64,000 bases of DNA. It comes from Misgurnus anguillicaudatus (Eukaryota; Chordata; Actinopteri; Cypriniformes; Cobitidae). Under the pieces are notes generated by a model that saw nothing but the letters and a program-made list of their open reading frames with translations, searched no databases and was not told the DNA's origin. Both the position numbers and the translations under genes were made by a program. Numbering within the stretch: the first letter of the stretch is position 1; each line of letters starts with the position of its first letter. The stretch spans positions 48,198,001 to 48,262,000 of the forward strand of contig NC_073358.2 in the NCBI RefSeq assembly GCF_027580225.2, written 5' to 3'. Below are positions 12,420 through 22,784 of the stretch, piece by piece.

Positions 12420-13340
12420 ATCAGTCTGAATCCCCAATCGGACGTTATTAGTCAAAGATCGGCGCTCTTGGATGTTACGTTACAGTTAATGGGAGAAATG
12501 TCTTGTCACATCGTGTGGATTATTAACACTTGGAAAGAGGAATATAAACACTCGTTTTTTTTCTGGAGCTATATTTCTTATCAGAACGCGAAAACACCGT
12601 GAAACAGCAGGTAAGCACCGCAGCTTTTAAATGTGGACATTGATCATTTACTTTATCGTGACCTGACTATTAAAACATGTTAATCGCCACTGGTATATTT
12701 ATAAGCAGCATGCAAAAACATATCTCTGACACTTATAAAAAACAGTTTTATATAGTACTGACAAGAACAAAGTTTAATAATAATAATCGAGTGCTCGTAT
12801 ATCACGTTAAGAATAAATGAGAAAGCAATAGTAACGTTATACAAATAGTTTTATTAACTTTTACCTCGCGCCAAAACAATAACAACACAAAAGACACTAA
12901 ATATGAATTAAAAAACAAGTAATAGTTTGATCATGACACCAAATACTGCTGATTTGATCTCATTTTGACGATCATAAACAAACAAGGCCAACATGAGAGC
13001 CGGGGTATCTCTGTCAGAAATGTAGCCCAGAGAGGGCGGTGGTCAGCGGGGCGAGTGAACACTGATGTCCGCTCATGCTTTGGTTCTCATTCGTACCGAA
13101 TCTCACTAAGCAAACGTTCAAACAGGCGGTATCTTTACTAATCGACTGCAGATTTAAATATAATACATATACATTCTCGACTGAACTAATCTTAAAACTA
13201 CACTTTGTGACCAAGAAACGGTAATATAAAGTAACGGCTTTTCCGTCCATTGAGTTGTTATGAGCTTCAAAGCAGCCGAAAGTTTTACCTGTCATTCTGG
13301 CCGCCCTCAAATCCGTGGCGGAAGAAGTAGTTCTCAAACA
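12420..13340. promoter_or_regulatory. candidate CpG-richer divergent promoter region
   Basis: CpGs are denser than in the flanks. On the plus strand cagcag/gtaagc near 12607-12617 would be a good splice donor for a non-coding first exon. On the minus strand an ATG-led stretch from about 13337 down to a gacag/gtaaaa donor near 13290 would give a first exon of about 16 codons. Two divergent first exons are typical of a bidirectional vertebrate promoter. No TATA box is convincing and no downstream minus-strand exon was recognised. This is an inference with low support. Confidence 0.25.
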
Positions 13341-13417
13341 AAGAGGCTTTTAAAATAACTCCGTTGTTGTTTTCTAGTTTTCGTTTTTCAAACGTGTGCC
13401 GTCGAACTGTTGTATAA

Positions 13418-13570
13418 AAGCAATATCGCTCTCGGAGTCGTGTGATATAGCTCTATATCATCACGGCTGTGATTGCCTCCGGCACTCGGCCTGCGGCCTC
13501 GTGCCTCTGGCCTAATCGCAGCCGTGATGATATGGAGCTGTATCGCACTCCTACTCGAGCGATATTGCTT
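13418..13570. mobile_element. 153-bp hairpin MITE with CG-rich loop
   Basis: The ends are aagcaatatcgctc and gagcgatattgctt, inverted repeats that continue inward (gtgtgatatagctctat... against ...gatatggagctgtatcgcac) with a few mismatches. The loop holds ggcactcggcctgcggcctcg. Non-coding. It sits immediately upstream of a short open frame that ends at 13771 and may have inserted next to an old exon. Confidence 0.8.
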
Positions 13571-13579
13571 AAATATGTA

Positions 13580-13771
13580 CATTCATTTGGTCCAGGTGAT
13601 ACTCAGGGACAATGGATTAAACAATGGATGATCAGCCTGAAAGCCAAAAGAATCTGCAAGGGTGTTCAGCCAACATGTCTCACTGGACTTGCTGAATTGT
13701 TCTCTTTGTATAACATCTTCAACTTGCAAAAAGTGAGAGCAGCATCCATACTGGAAGTCCTTCAAAGATAA
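13580..13771 (+). other. short open frame of unknown origin after the hairpin MITE
   Basis: The plus-strand frame from the end of the MITE to the stop at 13769-13771 encodes about 60 residues of protein-like composition (DTQGQWIKQW, then LTGLAELFSLYNIF). A pyrimidine-rich tract with ccag just precedes gtgatactcag. I do not recognise the family. It could be an exon of the same transcript as 14565-14700, a fragment of a retrocopy, or chance. The phase of a donor at gtgaga (about 13729) does not match the exon at 14565, which weighs against a simple join. Confidence 0.2.
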
Positions 13772-13959
13772 CAAGTTATTTTTCAATTTTTTCATTAATA
13801 TAGTACTTAGTATGTTGACCTAAAAGGAATAGTTCCACATAAAATAATGATTTCATTAACTTAACTCAATTTTAACTTGTGACTGTCTTTAAAGGTTGAA
13901 TTTGTAACTTTTGAGGAGGCAATTTTGGTAAGGCTTCACAATAAGGTCTCATTTGTTAA

Positions 13960-14247
13960 ACGGGATAGTTCACCCCAAAAATGAAAATTCTTTCCTCATT
14001 TACCCTCATGTGGTTCTAAACATGTAAGTTTATTTATTTTGTTGAACACAAACTGAGATATTTTAATAAATGATGGTAACCACACTGATGACAGTACCCA
14101 AGTCAAGGGGCAGTGCCAACCTTGTGCTTACCATCATTTATCAAAATATCGTCTTTTGTATTTAACAGAATAAAGAAACTCATACAGGTTTAGAACCACA
14201 TGAGAGTAAATTATGAAATAATTTTCATTTTTGGGTGAACTATCACT
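13960..14247. mobile_element. palindromic MITE, TTAA-flanked, GGGATAGTTCAC type
   Basis: The left end cgggatagttcaccccaaaa pairs with the right end ttttgggtgaactatcac. The arms continue through aaaatgaaaatt and a ccctcatgtggttctaaac / gtttagaaccacatgag pair, and a second nested pair centres on catcatttat. TTAA flanks both sides (13956-13959 and 14248-14251). Non-coding fish-type MITE. Confidence 0.85.
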
Positions 14248-14564
14248 TTAACATTAGTCAATGTATTAGCTAACATGAACTTACAATAAGCAGTACACAG
14301 AAGTATGTAGAAATTTTTGTTAAGAATAGTTAATAAAAAGTAATTTGTTGTGTTCGTTAGTTCACAGTTCATTATTGTGACATAGTCTTAGTAAGTGTTA
14401 AATTAACTCAAAAGCGCTGTCTAAGCATTGTTTATTGTAAATCCATGTTCACTAAAATAGTTAACTTATGTTAACTAATGACACATTTTTGAAAAGTTTT
14501 ACTGAAAGTTTGATAATATAAGTCAGAGTTTTAAATCATTCTCTATTCTCTTTTTATTTTCCAG

Positions 14565-14700
14565 ACGCTTCATTAAAATCATACCGGGAACCAAGGCTGC
14601 AAAGCGAAAAGTGACCTCTAAAACAGGAAAACTGCAAAAGAAGACCATCAACAGTCAGTCTCAAACTATCAAATCTTTTAAAAAGACTTATGGACTTTGA
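14565..14700 (+). CDS. possible terminal coding exon, unknown protein, basic C-terminus
   Basis: A pyrimidine tract ending in ttccag at 14564 is a good splice acceptor. From 14566 the frame stays open for 44 codons to TGA at 14698-14700. The peptide is strongly basic (GTKAAKRKV near the start, then LQKKT) and ends SFKKTYGL. The QTIKSF stretch faintly resembles a PCNA-interacting motif but lacks the paired aromatics, so no function is claimed. Downstream, two overlapping AATAAA signals at 15521-15533 could end an 840-nt 3'UTR. No upstream exon could be joined with confidence. It may be a pseudogene or chance. Confidence 0.3.
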
Positions 14701-14894
14701 GTTGTACTTCATTTAAAATGTAGCTGACACATCCCACCAATACAGTTTTTTTTTTAAATATGGTGGGCTGCAGTGATGGCAGGTGACTTCTCTGAGGAGG
14801 CACGAATGCAGATCTAGCCAAAACATTGTCATGTGTGTGGCTCGTCATTTCAAAATGTGCGTTCGGCGCGTCATGTGAACCTGTGCATTGCGTG

Positions 14895-15087
14895 TCATGT
14901 CAAAATACGTGCCTGCTCCAGACACTTTGAAGGGGATTATGATAAAAGAGATGCTCGCTTTTGCCATACTAGCTTAATCTCATGTGTAATCAGAGTTTAG
15001 TGTTAAATGAGTGTCTTGCGAGTATCATGTCTTGTTTATTCTTTATCATATTCAAAGCGTTTGCGGCAGGCACGTATTTTGACATGA
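14895..15087. repeat. hairpin with perfect 21-bp arms
   Basis: The arm at 14895-14915 (starting tcatgtcaaaatacgtgc) is the exact reverse complement of 15067-15087. The pairing continues outward more loosely (atgtgaacctgtg against aggttcacat). It could be a small MITE inside the putative 3'UTR of the exon at 14565. If that exon is real the hairpin would be transcribed. Confidence 0.7.
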
Positions 15088-15520
15088 TGTGTGACCATAT
15101 AGGTTCACATTACACTCCATTCCAGCCACCACTGGTAGGGTGGTGTTTTTAATACTGGTTTGTATATTATAGACCATGTTTTCGTATTTAAAATTGGGCT
15201 GGTGTCTGTTAAAGAACAGATTAATTAGCAAATTAATGTTTTATTGAATTCTTTTAAAAATGTGGTGTTTTTACAGTTGTAACGCTTTTTTGAAATCAAA
15301 ATTTTAAACTACATTTGTATTTTAAGTAAAGATAAGGCATCTCAATATTGTTCTTTGTTTGTTTGATTTTTTTGTGTCATTTTTGTATTATAGTATGTTA
15401 TTGGTGCCTTTTAATTGCACCACAGTTTATGCACTGAATATTAAAAATATATCTGCTTGTATTTCTGCCTGTTTTATGGCATAACAAACATAGCATAACA
15501 GTCAATCTGGTGTTGAATAG

Positions 15521-15533
15521 AATAAAGAATAAA
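15521..15533 (+). terminator. two tandem poly(A) signals
   Basis: AATAAA occurs at 15521-15526 and again at 15528-15533. They are the only paired signals in the 1 kb after the possible terminal exon at 14565-14700, so they would be its natural 3' end. AATAAA is frequent in AT-rich DNA, so this alone proves nothing. Confidence 0.3.
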
Positions 15534-15642
15534 AAAATTCATAACCTGGCCTTTTTTGTTTTATGTTATCCACTTTGACAAATATAAAATGCAGGGTATA
15601 ATAGCATTTACATTTTAAAATAATGGAGGTGTGACTAATATG

Positions 15643-15911
15643 TACTGTAAATTAACAGGTATATGATGCTAAATAACAGTTTTATGCTGTAGATAACAAA
15701 AACAGTATCATGCTATTAAATAACAGCTGTATTCTGTAGATAACAAAAACAGTACCATGCTGTTAAAATAACAGTTGACTGCTGTAGGTAACAAAACAGT
15801 ATCATGCTGTTTTTTCTAATAACAGTATCCCGCTGTAAATTAACAGTGCAATGCTGGCAACCACAGCTTCCAGCATAATACCGTTTTTTTACAGGGGAAT
15901 TTTTTACAGTG
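15643..15911. mobile_element. MITE with tandem AACAG..GCTGT units
   Basis: Begins tactgtaaattaacag and ends gaattttttacagtg. Inside, a unit of about 50-55 bp (ataacag, then atgctgtagataacaaaa, then cagtatcatgct) is repeated about four times. The end and the internal words match the small element at 10509-10599, so both belong to one CACTG-ended family. Confidence 0.65.
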
Positions 15912-16415
15912 TGGGCTTCATAGTACAGTTCATTTCAATCTTGTGAATCACATTTCTAAATGGCTTTTACTGGGGTCATTAGTTTGAATCTACATACCTA
16001 ACAGACTGAATAAAGTCCAACAGACTGCGTCAAAGCCATTTTCATTTCACAGTAACTTTGGCATACTGTAGTGCCTGCCTATAATAGCAGTACATGCTTT
16101 TGCATAGTACAGGATTGTTGATCCAGGAACATGTCAAACTCAATGTCAAGGTCACCATCAGCAAAAGTCACTAATATTTTGAGTTTTCTTACAAAATATA
16201 TGCGATGCCATTCAAGGTTTGCATTGTGTGTCTATTTGTATACATCATTGTGGAGTTGTGACAGCTGAAATGCAGATCACAGTATGAATGAGGTGTCCAA
16301 ACACGTAGAAAGGAGCTTTTATTTTTTTGACTATTTTACACTATTATGCATGTCCTTCTACTATATAAACAACACGTTTGCATGCATCTCAATGCACATC
16401 ATTCTAAGGATCTGT
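15912..16415. other. no gene recognised
   Basis: No coding frame or repeat boundary can be supported here. The sequence after 16284 holds a short frame that runs into the nested elements and is not credible as a gene. Confidence 0.45.
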
Positions 16416-16438
16416 AGTTCGGTTCATTTGGTCCGGAC

Positions 16439-17364
16439 CAAGCGTGCCGCACAAGACCGGAAAAGTGAAGCCAAAACGTCTCAAGCGCCCCCAGTGACTG
16501 GTCCCAGTATAGGTCATAAACCCCGCCTCCCCATGTAATTCAATGGGACTTGAGACCAACTAAGCAATTTAATTACACTTCAATTATCTTTTTTCCAAAG
16601 CTTGCTTCTGTCGTTTACTGTAGTTTTTATCACGCTGATGTAAATTCAAGTGTTTGTTTTTAAAATAAGTTTGTTTTCAGTTATTTAATGCTATAAAACG
16701 GTTGGTCTACTCCGCAGACCCAAGATGTAAGCGCCGTATCGGGACACTGACGGCTTAATTTTTCACCAATGTAAGGGGCGGAGACGCATATCACTGTATA
16801 CGTATAAATTTGTTATCGTATTGCCGTTTCGTCCACACCGATCCGGCGTTTTGAGAGAGTGAAATCGCTATTTTTTGAAACCGGGTCCTAAAGTGGATAA
16901 ATCTGAAATCGACACCCTTGCGGTTTCGTGTGTACAGCCAATCCGTATATTTTGTTAAGCGAAAACGTCATCACATCACGTATCGGAAGCGTCACACGTA
17001 ACGGCAACAACAATAACGCCGGACTACGTGATTGTGTTCGTGCTACAGAAGCTACTAAAGCCTACTAGCTTTATTACCGCAAAATCTATTGCTTCTATGC
17101 AATTGTGGTGAGCAACAAGCGATAATGGAGAACACCATACGTTGGTTATGCGCATGCTCAAAGTCTTCTTCTTCGTGTATAGTGTATATCTGTGGCAGAA
17201 TTACAGCGCCCCATACTGGTCCGGCATATATACTACACCGCTTTCAGTCGGTTTCAGTGGTTTCGTGTTTACGGATTATTTTTTCAGAACAAGGAAAAAA
17301 AATGATCGGATAGGGAATGCACCGGCTTTGTGTGGACAAAGCCTAAGAGAGCGAACATTCTATG
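16439..17364. mobile_element. hAT-like non-autonomous element (family D), copy 1, itself interrupted
   Basis: An 8-bp target duplication gtccggac lies at 16431-16438 and 17365-17372. The body matches 48312-48824 in the opposite orientation: shared blocks are the gccgcacaag end, ggcttcactttt / aaaagtgaagcc, actggtcccagtata, ccccgcctcccc and cgggacactg. The second copy has its own 8-bp duplication, so the ends are well fixed. Non-coding. Confidence 0.85.
16775..17343. mobile_element. innermost MITE of the nest, cgtccacac words
   Basis: Relative to the second family-D copy, sequence foreign to the family starts just after caccaatg (about 16771) and the family resumes at agagcgaac (about 17347). 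The insert contains gccgtttcgtccacacc on one side and ggctttgtgtggacaaagcc on the other. These are inverted-repeat-like words seen in a fish MITE class. The boundaries are accurate to a few bases only. Confidence 0.6.
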
Positions 17365-18705
17365 GTCCGGACCAAAAGCAAAAAATTATACATTGTAGCT
17401 TTTTAAGCAGTTTTGTTTCCTTTTAGACCACACTGATAACATCCACGTCTTTGAACGCATTTCCAAAACTGCTTCTTGATTGGTCAGAATCAACGTGCTT
17501 GAAATTCCAACGAAATCCCTGAGGTTAAAAAAAAAGGGAAATACAGCACACACCATGGACAGATGGCTGCGCGCTATAATTATGTCCGTGGTTGTTATAC
17601 ATAGTTTGAATACAGTACTCTACACAAACTGTTCATTTCCAGAATGAAGTGCAGATGTCGCTTGAAAACAATGCTTTAATGCACTGCAAACGGGGAAGCC
17701 ACCGAATTTCTGAGGCTCCGCCCACACCTCCTCGCAACTCCAGGTATGTCTACGATCTGCCACTGTGGCAATATTGCTAATAGAAACACTCAACAAACAC
17801 TTCCTCATCCCATAATGCACAGCGCAGCTGACTACTGCAGCTGGTTTAGTCCAAAAATGCGCAGTACTTTTGCAGTTAGATCGGTTCAATCTTGGATCAT
17901 GTTCTCACCCCAAATGAACCGCTCGAGAGTTCGTTTGAAAGCGTACCGGTCCGCTTGTTTGGTCCGCTTTTGGTGTGCACCTGAGTTCGATTGCTGGATT
18001 CTCACCTGCCCAAATGAACAGCACCAAGTGAGCAAACAAACTCTGGTACGATTCAACCGAACCAAACAAGGCAGGTGAGAAAGCACCCTAAATTAAAGAG
18101 ATACTCCAGCCAAATATCAAAATTACCCCATGATTTACTCACCCTCAAGCAATCTGAGATATCCCATCATCTTTGAGATGAACACATTTGGATGTCCTTG
18201 CTCTTCCAATCTTTATAAGCACTCTCCAGCTCACACACCAGTTAGACAGAAAGAAACCCCGGTGGCCTTGCAACCAATTCGGTCCGCTGCTTCATTTATT
18301 TTCATTTGTTATCTGTGCATTCAAAATTGATTGACAGGTCTGGCTCAATGAAAATTAACCTACCGCCAGCCACACGATGTTGCAAGCTGTCTTGGCAAAC
18401 AGAGGAGGGGGTTGTAAAAGGACTTGATGCACACGGGCGAGATAGTTCGGGTCTTCACGGGTCCGTGCGCCCAAAAAATATATATTTTAAATTACCCGAG
18501 GTCGCTAATAGTTCACTCACCCGACCTACGTCTGAGGCAAACTTGAAACTTTTAGACCCGAACCCGCTCGGGCATCGGGTTGGACCTCAGGTTTACGGAT
18601 CTAAGTGGACCTGTAAAGACCTCTTCTCCAAGGGGTTAATGAATGTCTTCTGCGGGTAATCAATATGATTTTGTAAGAAAAATATCCAGATTTTAAAGTT
18701 TATGT

Positions 18706-18938
18706 GGTGGTTTCCCGGACAGGGATAATTTTAAGCCAGGACCAGGCCTTAGTTTAATTAGGAAATATAACTAGTTTTAACAAACATGTCTTACTAAAAA
18801 CATTACTTGTGTGCATTTTGAGGCAAAACAAAGGGCCCTGATGTATTTTAAGATATGTCAGTGCAAGTTGGTTTCAGTTGGACAGCTACATTTATTTAAG
18901 TCTAGGACTAGTCTAATCTCTGTCCGGGAAACTGCCCC
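18706..18938. mobile_element. dispersed MITE family A, copy 2
   Basis: The left end gtttcccggacaggg is the reverse complement of the right end ctctgtccgggaaac. The internal order of words (ccaggcc, aacaaacatg, ttgaggcaaaacaa, gatatgtcagtgcaag, ctaggactag) matches copies 1 and 3. This copy shows the family ends most clearly. Confidence 0.8.
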
Positions 18939-19010
18939 ATCAAACTGTAATAAATAGCTTCTAGTAAAGACAGCGTCTTGGACTCACACAAGAGTTTTAT
19001 GCTGCGTTCA

Positions 19011-19425
19011 CACGAGCCGCGGTACAGGCGTCAAGCGTGAGTGATTTCAATGTTAAGTCAATGTGAAGACGCGTTGACGCCTGTCTGGAGGTCTCGCTGC
19101 GTGAATGAGGCGTTTAGCGTGCCGCGGTGCACGCGATTCCGCCTCATTATAGCGCGAAATGAGCGTTGCCGCGGGAAACGCGCGAGTTGGAAAATTTGAA
19201 CTTTGGCGGAAGAACCAATCAGGAGCTTGCTCTAGTAGTGACGTGATTACAGGAAGCGAGCGGAGTCGTAGAAGCTCCTCCCATGAGGCGAATTTTCGCG
19301 TGAATGTCTCGATGACTAGAATTTCACACGCGAATGAAGCATGTAAACTCAAAATGTTCAAACGGAAAACTAGACGCGGTAGGCGCAAATTTGACTCCTC
19401 AAACGCATCTGGTGTGAACCCACAG
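19011..19425. mobile_element. TIR element family E (GCGTTCACAC ends), copy 1
   Basis: The left end gctgcgttcacac pairs with the right end ggtgtgaacccac. The interior includes aaccaatcaggagc and cccatgaggcgaattttcgcgtg, which recur inverted at 47979-48310 (copy 2). CpG content is high, giving the stretch a promoter-like look that the repeat explains. Frames across it (19053-19523) are by-products. Confidence 0.8.
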
Positions 19426-19429
19426 TTAG

Positions 19430-20112
19430 CCCTCGTACACACTGCAAACTTTCGGGAGTGACAAATGCATTTAAATGCGGGAGTGAATCCCCTAAATTTT
19501 CGTTTCATGTCTGTACGGAACAAGACTTATTCCCAAAATTGTGATGATTGACAAAGAGATAACCAAAGCAACGTTCTGCCGTTCCGCGTGCTTATCACTC
19601 ACAGCTTTGACTGAAATAATTTAACAGCGTTATGTTTTGCAATAAACCTTCGTCTTGGCATTGTGTATTGTACGCATTTGTGAAGCTACTCCACAGCGCG
19701 CTGTCTTGCAGTGTTGCCAGGTCCTCTTCTTTTTTGTACTCACATACCGTTTTGCCACATAAACATTTATGGTTTCTGGCTCATGAAGCGATGAAATTTT
19801 TGGTGTTATTAAAGTGTGAAGATGCCGGTACCAATATTTTGATCTTTGAGGTAAAGCATTTGGATTTATTTCGGTTTATTATTGGATTTTTCTTTTCACA
19901 GGTTTTTTTTCGTGGAAGATCTGGCAACACTAGTCTGCAAACGCTCGTGCCTCTCTCATTATCTGCACCGTGCATACAAAAGACCTTTTCCCCTTCTAGA
20001 AATTTATATTTTAGAAGAGAGACCTGTTATGTCTATGATGCACGTTTAAACGCTTTATTAACTACTAGTTGTTCAGTTCGGTTATGTACACACTATGCAG
20101 AGTTTCTGTAAA
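19430..20112. other. nested filler between MITEs, no gene recognised
   Basis: A 159-residue frame at 19632-20111 (plus) covers much of this interval but shows no family signature, is unusually rich in Phe, Leu and Ser, and runs to the edge of the next hairpin. Given its position inside a nested MITE I treat it as chance. Confidence 0.4.
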
Positions 20113-20115
20113 TGC

Positions 20116-20622
20116 CAACCTGATCTCACGAATTTCCGTGGCATAGTCACAGAATTTTTTGCTCATTTTTCCGTGGCATTCTCACGGATCTCCGCATTTT
20201 TCCGTGGCCCTGCTACGGACTGTCTTTTTCCGTGGCATTCTCACGAATTGGTTACTCAACTGTTTGTCCTATTTTCTTACCATTTTCGCTTCGGTTTAGG
20301 GTTAGATTTACATGAAATTACATCCTTACCCAAACCCAACTCTAACCCCAACGCCAGGCGACATTTGTTTAAAGTTTAGAAAATATAAAAGAATAAAGCA
20401 GAAAAAATAGTATAAACAAATAGTTAAAGTGACATACTAACGCAAACACCAAATCTAACCCTAAACCGAAGCGAAAATGGTTTAAAAATAGGAAAAAGCA
20501 GTTGAGTAACCAATTCGTGAGAATGCCACGGAAAAAGACAGTCCGTAGCAGGGCCATGGAAAAATGCGGAGATCCGTGAGAATGCCACGGAAAAATTAGC
20601 ACAAAATTCCGTGACTATCTTG
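20116..20622. mobile_element. CCGTGG-family hairpin element (family C), copy 2
   Basis: Starts caacctgatctcacgaatt, as does copy 1, and shows the same arms: tccgtggcattctcacgga units, gcttcggtttagggttag, then the mirror image. The copies at 7421-7931 and here are highly similar over the whole length, so both are fairly recent. The right terminus is eroded (gtgactatcttg). Confidence 0.85.
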
Positions 20623-20732
20623 TCACTACCTGCATTTTAATGCGGTTGTAGAATGCGGTTTTCAGTCACGTAAATTATTGAACTGTGTGTGTACAGAACA
20701 GGATTAAAATGTGAAGGAACAACCAAATTAAT

Positions 20733-21012
20733 ACACTCTAAAAACAAACGGTGCTATATAGCACCAAAAGTGGTTCTTTGCTCGTAATCATAGAAGAACC
20801 GTTTTTAGTGCCATATAGCACCGGTGAAGCACCTGTGTAGAACCATATAGTGCTATGTAGAACCATATGTGGTGCTATATGGCCCCTATTTGGTTCTACA
20901 CAGGTGCTTTACAGGTGCTTCACCGGTGCTATATGGCACCAAAAATGGTTCCTCCATGACCACGAGCAAAGAACCACTTTTGGTGCTATATAGCACCGTT
21001 TGTTCAATGTGT
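20733..21012. mobile_element. palindromic MITE with GGTGCTATATAGCACC core words
   Basis: The left end acactctaaaaacaaacggt pairs with the right end accgtttgttcaatgtgt. The palindromic word ggtgctatatagcacc occurs near both ends and related words gtgctatatggc fill the centre, together with paired gaaccac / gtggttc blocks. Non-coding. Confidence 0.85.
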
Positions 21013-21383
21013 ACGGGACCTTAGAGTAGTGCGCGTTGGTTTCTATAGATATGTTGCGCAGTGACTCTTGTGATTCGCCAAGATGCCGTTGTTAACTGAA
21101 ACTAGTTATTATAGTTTATACAGTTTAAAATATGTATATTTTTCTAAAAAGAAAAAGCTTGGAAAAGCAATGATATTTACCAAAATAACTCCAAATGTGT
21201 TCGTCTGAAAGATTAAATCATGGGTTAATTTTGATATTTGGCTGGAGTATCACTTTAATAAAGATCACAAAATAAGCATACTACATACTTGTCCAAAACT
21301 ATTACATAGTCCTGCTCATCCATACAGTAAGTACACTACACAACATTTTGCCTAAATATTAACATGCTTCCATATTAAGTCGC

Positions 21384-21500
21384 AGTGTTGTAGTTGAGTC
21401 CAACTCGAGTCAGAGTCAAGACCGAGTCCACATCCAACTATATGATACTGACATGGCACTCTGGTCTTGGTCTAGACTCGAGTTGGACTCGACTACCTCG
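21384..21500. repeat. small inverted repeat, gagtcc / ggactc
   Basis: gtagttgagtccaactcgag at the left mirrors ctcgagttggactcgactac at the right, with a loop of roughly 60 bases. The start agtgttgtagt looks like a MITE end, but the far end is not clearly preserved. Confidence 0.65.
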
Positions 21501-22370
21501 ACTAATGGGCGAGGAAGAGTGCAATACACTGATTACAAACACACCCATGTCCTCACACACCTTTTGAAACCACTGTGTAGTTGGTGCTTCATTAGCTAAC
21601 ATACAAAACTTGATTACAAGCTTACTTATCCTTACTTAATTAAAACAACAAGCAGGTATACCAATTTAGTGACACCCAAACCATTGTAATACAAACAATA
21701 TGCAAATCACTGAATTAAAGTGATGAGAGAGGTTTCATCTAAATATTCATGAGGATCACACACTCCAACCAATCATCAAATTTTTGACTACATTATTCTG
21801 CTATTATTACCTTTTTGCTTACCCTTTATAAATCATTTCACGCTCAGCATGCAAGACGCATGCGATGCCTGCATATGAGATCACACAGTAGCTTTTAATC
21901 TAGATTGCAGTTTGTTAATACAATCCACCTAATGATGGCGGCGGATACCTCTAATGAATCAACTCAGGGCATTATATTACAGTAAACTCTCCACCAGATG
22001 GCCGGTGTAATTTATTAGTATCACACATGTGCACTCGCACACAGTCCTAGAAGCAGTATTAGTGAGGACGTCTGGTATACTTAATGGTTAATGATATTTA
22101 CTATATCCGACCTTAAACCTAACCCTCACACAGACCTGCTGACATCATTTTACTAAAAACAAAAATGATTTATGAGCCTTTCAAATAGTCAGGATCACTT
22201 CGAAGTCTTCATACGTCGGACATAAATTTTAATTAATTTCAAAAATTACTGCATAACTCTGGCAGCACTACTTAATCTCTATTATCATGATTCCCAGAAA
22301 GCATATCCACCACAATAAGAGTGCGTTTGTATTTAATATAGTACATGACATAGATATAAAGAGTTCATTG
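21501..22370. other. no gene recognised
   Basis: AT-rich DNA with a short run of unique-looking sequence. I see no frame, RNA gene or repeat with definable ends. Confidence 0.5.
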
Positions 22371-22375
22371 GGTAC

Positions 22376-22530
22376 GTTTCTGGTACAGACAATTCAGTCT
22401 TACGTTCTCTTTTTCTATTTATTTAAGACCTCATGGTTCCTATCATGCTACTAACAATACATGAAATATATGACAGTGAGTGAAGGGCACCGCTGACGCA
22501 TCTTAATGGACGCTTTATCTGCATCAGCAA
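22376..22530 (+). repeat. low-copy duplicated segment, copy 1
   Basis: The series ggtacagacaattcagtctta, then atttaagacc, then tgaaatatatgacagtgagtgaagggcac, then acgcatcttaatggacgcttt recurs in the same order and orientation at 41755-41980. It has no terminal repeats or tail, so it does not look like one of the transposon families here. The shared word lengths imply an old duplication or a conserved non-coding module. Confidence 0.65.
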
Positions 22531-22784
22531 AAAATTCATAACCACAGAGTAAGAATATATAGGATAATCCAAATAAAACTGTCAGCACATTAAAAGTTTA
22601 GCATCAGCATATTAGAGCCATTGATTTTTACTTTCATATTTGGATGTTGTGTCTTTACCCTTATTAAAAAAATAACCATGGTATTATGACAAATAAAAAC
22701 ATTGTAACTATAGTTAAAGTACACCCAAATCTCAAGGCATTTCATGCTAATAATTGATTTATTTATTCATGTTAATGGGCATAA

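Larger units (their letters stand above)
16416..18090. mobile_element. outer element of a three-layer nest
   Basis: Starts in gttcggttcatttggtccgg. After the inner insertion it resumes at ggaccaaaagc. It ends among gaaccg / ggtccgc words (17890-18090), with gattcaaccgaaccaaac near the close and gaaagcaccctaa at the rim. These echo each other in opposite orientation, as in a MITE with long imperfect inverted ends. The exact left edge is uncertain. Confidence 0.5.
18097..21254. mobile_element. palindromic TTAA-flanked MITE swollen to 3.2 kb by nested insertions
   Basis: The left arm agatactccagccaaatatc and its continuation to gaacacatttgga (18097-18190) pair with tccaaatgtgttcgtctgaaag to gatatttggctggagtatc at about 21191-21254. 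TTAA lies at 18093-18096 and 21255-21258. Between the arms lie at least four other elements (18706-18938, 19011-19425, 20116-20622, 20733-21012). The arms alone would make a MITE of a few hundred bases. Confidence 0.8.

Noticed and set aside
10509..15911. A single 5.4-kb CACTG-ended transposon carrying the exon candidates
   Set aside because: Each end belongs to a separate small element with its own opposite end (10509-10599 and 15643-15911), and no common target duplication frames the interval.
19053..19523. 156-residue minus-strand frame in a CpG-rich stretch
   Set aside because: Lies across a terminal-inverted-repeat element with a second copy at 47979; no domain is visible and the frame is not kept in that copy.
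19632..20111. 159-residue plus-strand frame
   Set aside because: Inside a nested MITE region, of skewed Phe/Leu/Ser composition, ends at a hairpin boundary, no family signature.
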